Source: Laspinema olomoucense D3b
Lineage (GTDB): Bacteria > Cyanobacteriota > Cyanobacteriia > Cyanobacteriales > Laspinemataceae
Direction of reading: 5' to 3'
Length of the DNA: 64,000 nucleotides
Assembly (NCBI RefSeq): GCF_025370785.1
Contig: NZ_JAMXFA010000009.1
Location: 62,001 to 126,000 of the forward strand
Shown: piece after piece, positions 38,005 to 46,389 of the stretch
Numbering within the stretch: position 1 is the stretch's first letter
How the letters are laid out: every line of letters begins with the position of its first letter
The notes under the pieces: model-generated
Told to the model about the DNA's origin: nothing
Database searches by the model: none
Seen by the model: only the letters and a program-made list of their open reading frames with translations
Program-made: the position numbers and the translations under genes

Positions 38005-38199
38005 TTAGCTCATCGTGGATTGAGAGCGGTCATAAGACTGACGGAAGTCAGAAGGGGGTTTGCCTTGAATGGTACTGGAATAGTCGTCGGGATCCAGACC
38101 GATTTCAGCCGCGCTCCGGAATAACATGGATTGCTGACGGTTTTTGACAACTTGATGGTGACGCATCATTAAGGCACGAGCTTGATCTTGAGCAGACAT
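38005..38199 (-). CDS. Small protein, 64 aa, tandem paralog 1
   Basis: The ATG at 38199 follows AGGAGG at good spacing. The first half (ARALMMRHHQVVKNRQQSML, then FRSAAEIGLDPDDY) matches the downstream gene. The second half is Ser/Gln/Asp-rich with no Cys and ends STMS. It lies 74 bp upstream of its paralog on the same strand; both probably share one transcript ending at the terminator near 37580. Function unknown. Confidence 0.8.
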   Translation of the reverse strand: MSAQDQARALMMRHHQVVKNRQQSMLFRSAAEIGLDPDDYSSTIQGKPPSDFRQSYDRSQSTMS

Positions 38200-38651
38200 T
38201 TGAGTAGCCTCCTGGTTTTTTTCGCGGGTATTTTTTCGGGGGAGTTTTTTCTCCTGTTTTCACTATAAAGGTAAATTCTGTAAAAAATGCTACAAAATAG
38301 CCGAATTTTACAAAAATTTACATAAATCTTTGGGATCACTGGAAAGTCTTGCCATCAGAGCGATTCCAGTGGGACAAGGGGAGGAATGAGGGCTGTGGGT
38401 GAACTTTTCCTGTGATTCTGAGAAGATTTTGGGAGATGGGGAGGATGGGGAGGATGGGGAGGATGGGGAGGATGGGGAGAGGGGGAGGATGGGGAGGATG
38501 GGGAGGATGGGGAGGATGGGGAGGATGGGGAGATGGGGAGGATGGGGAGGACAGTAGGGTTTGTTGAGGAACTTTGTGGTAATTCTTCAAAAATCTTGGA
38601 CAGGAAACTGGGTTCTTGTCCTTGGGATCTCATCCTGTAGCGACCCTGGCC
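38200..38651. other. Gap with promoter of the small genes and a G-rich tract
   Basis: The left part is AT-rich (TTTTACAAAAATTTACATAA near 38305-38325) and likely holds the promoter of the small-protein genes. The centre is the GGATGGGGA repeat tract described separately. Open frames over the tract encode only His-Pro or Pro-Ser repeats and are not genes. Confidence 0.6.
38431..38552. repeat. G-rich tandem repeat, unit GGATGGGGA
   Basis: About 12 near-perfect 9-bp units (GGGGAGGAT) with rare variant units form a purely purine-biased, GGGG-rich tract. It can form G-quadruplexes on the plus strand and triplex DNA. A very similar tract lies at 50521-50684. Confidence 0.9.
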
Positions 38652-39686
38652 CTACGGCGAGAGTTGGCTGACTCGTTCTTGAGCGTAGAGGAGATTCGTC
38701 TGGTATTCTTGAGCTTTTTGCTGGGCGGTGGAATAGTCTGGACTATCGGAGGGGACAGATTTCATCAGACCGATCGCCTGTTGCCACTCCTGAGTAACCC
38801 TTATCCAGTCTTCCGGGGTTTCGGCCCATTGGGTCAAACTGGCGGCACTCATGGCCTGATTGACGGCGTAGCGGAATATTTCGTCGGGTTGGGGAGGGGG
38901 AGAAGGGGCTTGGGCTGGAGGTGGCGGGGGTTCTAAGGGCGAGTTCGTGACGGGCATCGGGAAGAGTGGAGGCGGTGGCGGGGGTGCGTAAGCGATTTGG
39001 GTGATTTGCTGTTGAGCGTAGGACCAATTGGTTTTGTACTCGACTGCCTTTTGTTGGGCAACCGGGCGATCGGGACTTTGATCAGGGACCGCTTCCATAA
39101 GGGCGATCGCCTCGGACCACCAGGACTCTACCGTTTGCCATTGCGCCTGAGTCCGTGCAGATTGAGTCAGGGTCGCTGCGGTCATCGCGGCATTGACCCC
39201 TTGGCGAAAGGCGTCTTCCGGGGGAATAGCTGCAACTTCATCCCCTGGGGAAGGTGGAGAAAACATCACCGAGGGAGCAAAATGGGGAATGAGTCCCCCG
39301 AAGAGATTAATAGCGGCTAGGGTGACTGTAGCGATCGCCACCGTAGTCAGGAAAATCGAAATTTTGGAGCGATGAAGCGCGATCGGCCCAGGGGTTTGCG
39401 CCGATGGCGTAGAAGACTGACAAAGCCAAACCGGGAGTACCCCGGGGTCACTCCCTTGGGGGGAAAATCTGCCAGACACTTGAGGATTTGAAGGTTCCTT
39501 CACCTTACAGGTAGACACCTTTGTTGCCATAGACGATTGGGAACCCATAGGTTCACAGGTTTGAAACAGTGAATCTTGCCATTCACAATTAGGACAATTA
39601 AATTGGTGGGCGCGAGGCTTCCATTGGACCGAAGCGCCACAGTGCGGACAGGGAAAATAGTTAAACAGAGGATTAGAATCAGACAT
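38652..39686 (-). CDS. Zinc-ribbon membrane protein with two copies of the QW/VP helical module
   Basis: 344 residues. The N-terminus has a zinc ribbon, CPHCGASVQWKPRAHQFNCP followed by NCEW (about 13-36), then a polar linker and a membrane span (SIFLTTVAIATVTLAAINLF, about 107-126). The C-terminal part has two copies of a ~70-residue helical module, starting FRQGVNAAMTAATLTQSART (about 159) and FRYAVNQAMSAASLTQWAET (about 269). Each has QW or DW, then W..AI.LM..VP..SP....AQQKA.EY. A Pro-rich linker joins them. The same module occurs in three other genes up to 50.5 kb. No named family is recognised. The zinc ribbon would be cytoplasmic and the modules outside the membrane, if the span runs N-in. 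Confidence 0.85.
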   Translation of the reverse strand: MSDSNPLFNYFPCPHCGASVQWKPRAHQFNCPNCEWQDSLFQTCEPMGSQSSMATKVSTCKVKEPSNPQVSGRFSPQGSDPGVLPVWLCQSSTPSAQTPGPIALHRSKISIFLTTVAIATVTLAAINLFGGLIPHFAPSVMFSPPSPGDEVAAIPPEDAFRQGVNAAMTAATLTQSARTQAQWQTVESWWSEAIALMEAVPDQSPDRPVAQQKAVEYKTNWSYAQQQITQIAYAPPPPPPLFPMPVTNSPLEPPPPPAQAPSPPPQPDEIFRYAVNQAMSAASLTQWAETPEDWIRVTQEWQQAIGLMKSVPSDSPDYSTAQQKAQEYQTNLLYAQERVSQLSP

Positions 39687-39759
39687 TGATTCGAGGCGAT
39701 CGCCGCAGGCAACTCGCTCTTTTTTAGCACAATTTTCTCCTATTGGCCGAGCAAACCCA

Positions 39760-39845
39760 GGTCAACCCGTCGAAAAAAACCGGGTTTCTTAGGAGGAAAT
39801 AGAGCATTTAATCTACCCTTAATACCCAGAAACCCGGTTTCTATC
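39760..39845. repeat. AAACCGGGTTTCTTAG ... AAACCCGGTTTCTAT inverted pair
   Basis: Two copies of the palindromic family (39778-39792 and 39829-39843) in inverted order flank about 36 bp between the GH57 gene and the zinc-ribbon gene. They can form a large hairpin. Confidence 0.8.
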
Positions 39846-39886
39846 CGAGAGAAAATCAATTTACAATGCATTGAACTCAAGACAGA

Positions 39887-41476
39887 TTACAAGGGACGAT
39901 AAACCCGATAATTAATCTCCGGGAAAATATTATCAATCGCCTCTACCTTGGATAACCAACCGGAATCAATCTTGCCGATATTGATATCCTCATAAAGTTT
40001 GTGGAGACGCATCAAATGCGATCGCGTCCGCCGGACCGCATAAGGAACCATCGTCCCCGTCCGCATGATAAACGCCCAATCCGAAGACTGTGCCAGGAGC
40101 AATTCTCGGGCCGCTTGGTTGAGCGCCCGCCACTCCAGCTCATCTGCCGGGTCCCGATGACTCAACTCGATCATGCGTTCAGCCGCCTTATGTAAATGAG
40201 GGTAAACCCACGTATTCGTTTCATTGAGCCAATACTCGTGGAAACCTTTATAACCCCAGCTAGACTGAGAAGGACGACAAACCTGCTGAGTCGGATTGTT
40301 GCGTAAGTAATCCGCCAGGTGGGTCATCTCATAAGTGCCTTGGTCATACCAAGACTTGCGGAAGAGGTAATCAATGAACCAAGGGCCTTCATACCACCAG
40401 TGACCGAACAATTCCGCATCATAGGGAGAGACAATAATCGGGGGGCGTTGCATGATGCCGTGGAGGTGTTCCACTTGACGCGCTCGGTTAAACATGAAAT
40501 TGCCTGCATTTTCAGCAGACTTTTCTCGGGCCCAATAGGGGTCATAAAGGGCTTTATCCCCTAAACCGAGACCGCGACCCGTGATTTTGTGATATTTAAT
40601 CCCCACATTTTTGCGCTGACCGTTCGGCATGATATACGGTTTGATATAATCGTATTCAGCTTCCCAGCCCAAATCCTTGTAAAATTCGCGATATTCCGGG
40701 TCACCGGGATAGCCGACCTCCGAAGACCAAACCTGTTGAGACGATTCGTGATCGCGACCGAAGACCGCTACCCCAGACTCGGTAAAAATGGGGGCATAGG
40801 TGCCAAATCGGGGACGGGGACGAGCGTAGAGAATGCCATGACCGTCCGTGAGGAAATAGCGCAAACCGGCATCGGCCAACATTCGCTCCAAGCCTTCATA
40901 GTAGGCACATTCCGGGAGCCAAATGCCTTTGGGGGGACGACCGAAATTTTGTTCATAATGTTCGCAGGCGACCTGGATTTGAGCCCAGACTGCTTGCGGG
41001 TACATTTTCATCAAGGGTAGGTAGCCGTGAGTGGCACCACAGGTGATGATTTCCAGATTGTTGGAGTCTTGGAATTGTTTAAAGGCAGACACCAAGTCGC
41101 GATCGTAGCGTTCCCAGATTTGGCGTGTGTCGTTAAACTCATTGGCATAATGTTCCGCTAGATAGCGAATGTGACCATTGTGCTTGTTATGCTCGATTTC
41201 TAGTTCAGCAAGTTCTTCGAGTTTAGCGAGGTGTTCCTCGTAACGGTCTTGGAGCAGGGGGTCCCGGAGCATCGACACCAAAGGAGGCGTCATACTCATG
41301 GTAATTTTAAAATCGATCCCATCCCGCTTTAAGCCTTCAAATACTCGCAGTAAGGGGATGTAGGTTTCTGTAATGGCTTCATAGAGCCATTCTTCTTCTA
41401 AAACATAATCACTTTCGGGATGTCGCACGAAAGGAAGATGGGCGTGGAGGACGAGAGCAACGTAACCGATAGCCAT
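39887..41476 (-). CDS. Glycoside hydrolase family 57, probable 1,4-alpha-glucan branching enzyme
   Basis: 529 residues with the GH57 layout. The start motif HAHLPFVRHPE is at 11-21. The catalytic nucleophile is Glu189 in GIWLPECAYY, and the SPYDAELFGHWWYEGP motif supplies the acid/base Asp. The helical C-terminal domain (about 400-529) is typical of the branching-enzyme subgroup, also called DUF1957. It would transfer alpha-1,4 chains to make alpha-1,6 branches in glycogen. Cyanobacteria also have a GH13 GlgB, so this would be an additional enzyme. It stands alone on the minus strand. Confidence 0.9.
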   Translation of the reverse strand: MAIGYVALVLHAHLPFVRHPESDYVLEEEWLYEAITETYIPLLRVFEGLKRDGIDFKITMSMTPPLVSMLRDPLLQDRYEEHLAKLEELAELEIEHNKHNGHIRYLAEHYANEFNDTRQIWERYDRDLVSAFKQFQDSNNLEIITCGATHGYLPLMKMYPQAVWAQIQVACEHYEQNFGRPPKGIWLPECAYYEGLERMLADAGLRYFLTDGHGILYARPRPRFGTYAPIFTESGVAVFGRDHESSQQVWSSEVGYPGDPEYREFYKDLGWEAEYDYIKPYIMPNGQRKNVGIKYHKITGRGLGLGDKALYDPYWAREKSAENAGNFMFNRARQVEHLHGIMQRPPIIVSPYDAELFGHWWYEGPWFIDYLFRKSWYDQGTYEMTHLADYLRNNPTQQVCRPSQSSWGYKGFHEYWLNETNTWVYPHLHKAAERMIELSHRDPADELEWRALNQAARELLLAQSSDWAFIMRTGTMVPYAVRRTRSHLMRLHKLYEDINIGKIDSGWLSKVEAIDNIFPEINYRVYRPL

Positions 41477-41786
41477 AGTGTATTGTTTCTAGTGTAAGAG
41501 ATAAAACTGACGGCAGCTTCAGGCAAGTTTTCTGTATGTGTAAGATTTTAGGATGAAAGAGGAAGCTATCAACCAATGGATTGAGGCAGATGAGAGAAAA
41601 TTGTGCTCTAAGTCGGGGTCAGACAACCCGAGTTAGGTCCAATCCGGGGAAGATTGTTCCTCATCGTAGGCACAGTTACCCGTTACTCTCTCGTCTCTTG
41701 CATCAAGAATAACGGAATCACAGGGGGTTCCCTGGTAGAATTCAATCCCATTACATTTCCCCGGAAGGGACAAGGAAGTTGGACAA
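41477..41786. other. Divergent control region
   Basis: No gene is seen in these 310 bp between the GH57 gene (leftward) and the secreted protein gene (rightward). A plus-strand frame at 41654-41941 overlaps the start of the latter in another phase and is not supported. Confidence 0.4.
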
Positions 41787-42443
41787 ATGATCGAAAAAAT
41801 AGCTTTGGGACTCCTAGGTTTGGCCGTCGGTGTGCTGCCTACAATGGTGTTACTGACAACTCCCGTCCTAGCTCAATCTGTAGTGGAGGAGAAGGGGACA
41901 CTAGAGAGTGTGATCTTGGCACAGGCTGGGGCATTGGCTAATGTCACCTTGAGATTGGAGGATCTGCCACCGGGCTTTACGGCCATGCCTCCGGCTGAGA
42001 TAGCGGCCCTCAAAGAAGAACTGAGTCAAGAGCAGCTTAATGTTGAGAATGTTTTTGCCTTTACTAGACTGCAAAGGTTTCAACTGATTATGGGGATAAC
42101 GACCAGACTGGAAACGGCTCAACAACAGGCGGAATTTGACGAATTACTGGGGGATCCGGAAAAGTTGAAGTCGTTGTTAGCAGAAAACCTCGAACAGACA
42201 AACGTGCCTGCGCAAGCCTTAAATAATATCAATAATATCGGCGATGCGGCGGCGGGTGTTAGCTTTCAGGTGGATTTGGGTAACTTGTTAGGCCAGTTGG
42301 AAATTTTGGGGTTGCGCAGAAACCAGATGGGGGCGTTTGTGTTCGTGTTATATCCTGATGGTGACAGACCCTTATATCCGATCGCTCAAGTCGGACGCCT
42401 ACTGGATCGTCGGATTCAAGAAGTACGCACTGGGGGTAATTAG
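41787..42443 (+). CDS. Secreted hypothetical protein, 218 aa
   Basis: A signal peptide covers about 1-30 (LGLLGLAVGVLPTMVLL ... PVLAQ). The mature part starts ANVTLRLEDLPPGFTAMPPA (about 51-70), has a helical region (LETAQQQAEFDELLGDPEKL), and ends with FVLYPDGDRPLYPIAQVGRL and a basic tail. AAGGAAG lies upstream of the ATG. No named domain is recognised. The phrase LRLEDLPPGF occurs in exported cyanobacterial proteins, so a periplasmic location is likely. It is monocistronic. Confidence 0.8.
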   Translation: MIEKIALGLLGLAVGVLPTMVLLTTPVLAQSVVEEKGTLESVILAQAGALANVTLRLEDLPPGFTAMPPAEIAALKEELSQEQLNVENVFAFTRLQRFQLIMGITTRLETAQQQAEFDELLGDPEKLKSLLAENLEQTNVPAQALNNINNIGDAAAGVSFQVDLGNLLGQLEILGLRRNQMGAFVFVLYPDGDRPLYPIAQVGRLLDRRIQEVRTGGN

Positions 42444-42881
42444 TGGCAGTCCCTTTGGGCAATTGTTAGTTTGAATACAGACCAGATAACTGTGAGCCAG
42501 CTAAAGCGATTTCCACTTAAATGAAGCAGTGAAGTTCGAGGGCGATCGCCAGGGGAATAACGGATCAATTAATCAGGTCGTCAGGTTCAGAGGTTACGGT
42601 TTCAGATGGCCTAAAGCATCGGCACAGGAGGGTGAAGATACCCGGGGTTTTTCAGAAAACTGCTAGGAATTAGCAACAAATTCGATGGCAGAAACCCGGT
42701 TTCTTGTCCTGTATATCGAAATCCTCTGGGGACCTTCGAGAATGAGTGACAGCTAACCCATACCGTGGCTGAGGAACTATCGAACCAGGCGCGATCCCCT
42801 GAAAATTGCCGCAATTCCCCCAGCAATGGTAGATTTTAAAACAACTTTAGCCATCACATCCCGAATGATGACCGTAATAGA
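42444..42881. other. Gap with an AAACCCGGTTTCTTGTCC repeat copy
   Basis: Between two plus-strand genes, one copy of the palindromic family lies near 42690-42707, preceded by another related piece (ACCCGGGGTTTTTCAG near 42640). No gene is seen. Confidence 0.5.
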
Positions 42882-43070
42882 GTGCAACCGGAATCAAATA
42901 TTGAAAAAATTGTCGAACGGATCTTCCTCACACACCGCATCACGCGGGCGGATCAAAGAATCTTTATGATGACCCTGTTATCTAAGGATTCCCTGACCTC
43001 GAAAGAGCAAATTTTGATAGACCGAGTATTTGAGGCCCTACGCCAGGGATTGTTAAGGGTTGTCGATTAG
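42882..43070 (+). CDS. Small conserved-type hypothetical protein, 62 aa
   Basis: The start is GTG at 42882; an ATG at 42864 is in another phase. The whole protein is helical and charged: ESNIEKIVERIFLTHRITRA, MTLLSKDSLTSKEQILIDRV, FEALRQGLLRVVD. It has the look of a small DNA- or protein-binding helical bundle, and I have a memory of similar short proteins in Oscillatoriales. No function can be given. No neighbour is linked by short spacing. Confidence 0.7.
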   Translation: MQPESNIEKIVERIFLTHRITRADQRIFMMTLLSKDSLTSKEQILIDRVFEALRQGLLRVVD

Positions 43071-43600
43071 ACCCCGGGCAAAATCTGGAGCAGACGCCCC
43101 AGCCCTGTTCCATCGGGTTCCCAAACATCACGGAACCCTGACAAGACCGGGGGCAGTTGGGGAATCATCCCAGCAGTCGAGGGGATAAGTCTAGGTCAAG
43201 GGAGGCGATGGTGGAGTTCCCCCGTGGCGATCGCCCGTTAGGGGTTGATACCCTGAACCCAGGACGGGCAGACATCCAACTCGGTTTGGAGAGTTTTGAG
43301 CACAAGGCGATCGCCAGGGTGACCCACCCCCGCCCCGATCTTCCGCCCTTTCCACACCTGCCCCACCGGGGAGTTCAGTATAGTAGAGGGATAAAAAACC
43401 AGGGTTCTGGAGAAAATTGCTACTCAGCCGCCCCAAAATAGGGGCCGAAAGCCAGTTACTTGCCCGTTTTATCTGAGCGCGGAACTGATGTACTAGAGAA
43501 AGTCAAAGTTTGAGGTAAAATCCAATCTACCGACTAAGCTAAAGTTTCCCGTGGGTATTCTCGACAGTAAGATGATTTCAGAATCTACCTACCTCCTCCC
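43071..43600. other. Gene-free region upstream of the acidic membrane protein
   Basis: The 530 bp are GC-rich in the middle (43180-43350) with several GCGATCGC or GGCGATCG sites and no convincing frame on either strand. The promoter of the gene at 43601 must lie in the right part. Confidence 0.45.
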
Positions 43601-44626
43601 ATGCCCTTATTTAATGCACCGAAAGACCAAAAAGAACTCGCCAGAAAGGGCCAACCCGAGGCGATCGCTGCCGTAGTCAATCACGCGATTCAATCTCAAG
43701 GGATAACTGCAAAAGCCGTACTCAAAGACGGTTCTTTGCTACTGTTGCTTGAATCGGCAACAGTCCCCGATCCCACGGCCTTAGTTCCTTTCATTAAGAA
43801 TGGTCTAACCGAGTTGGGGATTGAGTCAGTTCCGACCTTGAAGATTTACGGACGCAAAATCGGCGATCGCCTTCCGGCGTGGCAAGAAGAAATAGACATC
43901 GAACCCCCCGAAGAAGCATTCGCCCCTGATGAGGATATGTTCGCCACCGACGAGGATATGTTCGCCCCCGATGAGGATATGCTCGCCGAAGATGAGGATA
44001 TGCTCGCCGAAGATGAGGACCTCCTCCCGGACGACGAAGATCTGATGCCCAACGATGATTTAGAGGGGTCTGAGGAAGACGAGGAAGGGGAATACCTCGA
44101 CGACGAGGACGAGGAAGAACAAATCGCCTCGGTCAAACCCCCGGGCAAAAAATGGTATCAGAATAAAGTCCTGCTGCTCGTTCCGCTGGTCATTTTAATC
44201 GTAGGTCTAGGCGGGGGTGCGGCCTACTGGTTCCTGATGAAAGGTCAACAGAACCCAACTCCCGCCTCTGACTCTGCGGACCCCGCAGCCGAAGCTCCGG
44301 CCCCCGCAACAGCACCAGCGGCAGCCCCCACACCGGCTCCTGCAACAGCACCAGCGGCAGCCCCCACACCGGCTCCTGCAACAGCACCAGCGGCAAATTC
44401 CTTTGCGGAAGCAGTGAGACGAGCAAGTCAGGCCGCAGAGCAATCCCTAACGGCTCAAACCCAGGCAGAATGGAATCAGATCGCAGTTTTGTGGCAGGAA
44501 GCCAGCGATTTGATGAGCCAAGTGCCAGAAAACAGCCCCAATTACTCAGCGGCTCAACCCCGAGTGGGGCAGTATCAGCAAAACGCTGATTCGGCTCGCC
44601 AACGGGCTGCCAATGCTTTGGAGTAA
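43601..44626 (+). CDS. Membrane protein with novel N-terminal domain, acidic repeats and QW/VP helical module
   Basis: 341 residues with a clear modular layout. Residues about 7-98 are the shared N-terminal domain (ELARKGQPEAIAAVVNHAIQ, then GITAKAVLKDGSLLLLLES, ending RLPAWQEEI). About 104-165 are acidic repeats of (F/L)A-x-DEDM type. A membrane span follows (VLLLVPLVILIVGLGGGAAYW, about 190-210). An Ala-Pro-Thr linker of repeated PAPATAPAAAPT units comes next, then the ~70-residue helical module starting FAEAVRRASQAAEQ (about 268) with EW, W..AS.LM..VP..SP....AQ. The N-domain also occurs in the genes at 44842 and 46390, and the module in three others. The name of neither part is known to me. 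Confidence 0.85.
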   Translation: MPLFNAPKDQKELARKGQPEAIAAVVNHAIQSQGITAKAVLKDGSLLLLLESATVPDPTALVPFIKNGLTELGIESVPTLKIYGRKIGDRLPAWQEEIDIEPPEEAFAPDEDMFATDEDMFAPDEDMLAEDEDMLAEDEDLLPDDEDLMPNDDLEGSEEDEEGEYLDDEDEEEQIASVKPPGKKWYQNKVLLLVPLVILIVGLGGGAAYWFLMKGQQNPTPASDSADPAAEAPAPATAPAAAPTPAPATAPAAAPTPAPATAPAANSFAEAVRRASQAAEQSLTAQTQAEWNQIAVLWQEASDLMSQVPENSPNYSAAQPRVGQYQQNADSARQRAANALE

Positions 44627-44841
44627 AGGGAAGTAAGTTTTAAGCTCATGGAAAAAAGTGGGGTGATTGAACAGAGCAAACACCCCATACAACCCGAGGC
44701 GTCGAGACTTTGCCCTCATAGATTGCTGTGGGACCGAGCAGGAGGGGTGCTCCCGCTTTTATCGGCAAAACTGACCCGTTCCTTTATCCTTATGGTTATC
44801 GGTATTCGCGCTTTTTCCTAATCATCCCCTGGTGGCCAGCT

Positions 44842-45936
44842 ATGACACAGACTGAGCTTTTGGAACTTGCTAAACAGGGACGCCCCACTGCGATCGCCGC
44901 CCTGATCAATCGGTCCCTAGAACCTAAAGGGATTACGGCGAAAGCTGCCCTTAAGGGTCGGTGCTTGCAGATTACCCTTGCAGCCCCCAAGGTTCCCAAT
45001 CAAAAAGTTTTAGCTGGGTTTATTTATCAAGGGGTGATGAAATTGGCTCCCGAGGCGATCGCCTCCCTGAAAGTTTTAGCTCTTCAGACCGGACAGACGA
45101 CCCCCGCCTGGTCCCAGGAGTTTAAGCTCTCTCCCCAGGCTGAATTTTCCGAGGAACTCTGGGCCAGCACTCCCGTAGAGGCTCCGATTTCGCGGACTGG
45201 AGGCTCCCGCAAGTCCTTAAATTCCACCCCACCCCCCTCAGCTAATGAGGGAAAAAAATCGGGCCGAAGCCCCCAATCCCGGAACGGCGATCGCCTCCAA
45301 AAATTCCCCCAATCCGTCGATAATTCGGCCTCAGTTACTGACAGTTCAGAACAACTGGCTGAAGGGCGATCGCCTCTCACCGCCCTTGACTATGAGGACT
45401 TACTCCGAGAGATCGGTCATTTTCCCCAAAAAGGAAAATTTAGCGTGGATTACTACTACGCCATTCCTAAAATCGCTCAGGCTCTAGCCGACTTGATGCC
45501 CTCAACCAGTCAAATTCTTGACGTCGTTGGGGTCCGATATCAAGGTCAATTAGCCTGTCTTGTGCTGACTGAAAGGGGTTTAGCTTGTTTTTCTTGTCCG
45601 GATTTTTCCCGAAAAGCAATTAAAAGTTTCGGGGTTAATTTGAATAAAATTACTCACCTCAGTGCTGGAAAACGAGGGCTGAGTATTTATCAGCCCAAAG
45701 GTATCAAAAATCATTTCTATTTTTATAATAAAAAATTAGGCAAAAATTTTATAGAAGGAAAAATTTCCGAGTTTATTCCCGTGGAAAAAACTCGATTTAT
45801 TCCCGATGATCGCCATGAAATTACGCTAACCCTGTTTGGGTATTTTTCCTTGTTTTTATCCCTCCTGGTCAATCTGGCCGGATTGGGAGTGGGGGTCTGG
45901 TTTTTAGTTCAACGAATGATAGATTTTCCATTTTAA
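44842..45936 (+). CDS. Membrane protein with the shared N-terminal domain and a PH-like C-terminal part
   Basis: 364 residues. Start ATG 44842 (MTQTELLELAKQGRP); the frame extends upstream without homology to the paralogs. Residues about 6-95 carry the shared N-domain (LAKQGRPTAIAALINRSLEP, GITAKAALKGRCLQITL, TPAWSQEF). A Ser/Pro-rich linker follows. The part from about 185 (DYEDLLREIGHF ... YYYAIPKIAQALADL, then VVGVRYQGQLACLVLTERGL) is beta-rich with a layout like a bacterial PH/GRAM domain, but this is not certain. A C-terminal span (FGYFSLFLSLLVNLAGLGVG, about 335-354) anchors it. It follows the acidic protein gene by 215 bp on the same strand. Confidence 0.82.
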   Translation: MTQTELLELAKQGRPTAIAALINRSLEPKGITAKAALKGRCLQITLAAPKVPNQKVLAGFIYQGVMKLAPEAIASLKVLALQTGQTTPAWSQEFKLSPQAEFSEELWASTPVEAPISRTGGSRKSLNSTPPPSANEGKKSGRSPQSRNGDRLQKFPQSVDNSASVTDSSEQLAEGRSPLTALDYEDLLREIGHFPQKGKFSVDYYYAIPKIAQALADLMPSTSQILDVVGVRYQGQLACLVLTERGLACFSCPDFSRKAIKSFGVNLNKITHLSAGKRGLSIYQPKGIKNHFYFYNKKLGKNFIEGKISEFIPVEKTRFIPDDRHEITLTLFGYFSLFLSLLVNLAGLGVGVWFLVQRMIDFPF

Positions 45937-46389
45937 TCTTCTCCGGTTCATTCCCCAAATTGCTGGGATTTACCGCCCCAGTCCACCCTTAACGCAGTAA
46001 AGATTCTCTAGTGACCAGTGAGCTTAAATGAAACCTGAAATTCCTACTAGGCGGTTTAGCTCAACGGTTGTTCGTCACCCATTGCAATTTAGGCGATCGC
46101 CTTGCCAAAAAGTTATGTGAAAGATAACAATCCCTTAAAAGATGAGGATTGCGGGTGGATGAAGAAATTGAAGGGGAAGAAAACCCGGTGATTTGGATTC
46201 GCAAGCGGTTAAATACCCTATTTGGAATTTAATGGGAATTTAAACCGCCAGAAATCGAGAGCCGATTAGCTCGACATCAGAGCCTAGAGACAAGGGGAAT
46301 TTTCCAGGTAAAACCCTCCCGCTGAGAACGTCAGCTAGGCTAGGTTGTTTCAGATCACTGGACTTGAATTCCCCAGTCCATACGGTAAA
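45937..46389. other. Gene-free region between convergent genes
   Basis: No gene or strong terminator is seen in these 453 bp. A tRNA-like 5' fragment (GGCGGTTTAGCTCAACGGTT, 46050-46069) is present without the other parts of a tRNA. Confidence 0.45.

Noticed and set aside
38431-38552. CRISPR array
   Set aside because: The repeats are short, contiguous and without spacers, and no cas gene is seen.
38336-38633. Minus-strand frames encoding Pro-His and Pro-Ser repeats
   Set aside because: They are translations of the GGATGGGGA tract, with no ribosome site or domain.
43846-44443. Antisense frames rich in Ser or Cys-Arg over the gene at 43601
   Set aside because: They mirror the Glu/Asp and Ala-Pro repeats on the coding strand and have no start signals.
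46050-46070. tRNA gene start (GGCGGTTTAGCTCAACGG)
   Set aside because: The D-arm-like part is present, but no anticodon stem, T-loop (GTTCRA) or acceptor match follows within 90 bases. It could be a fragment, but not a gene.
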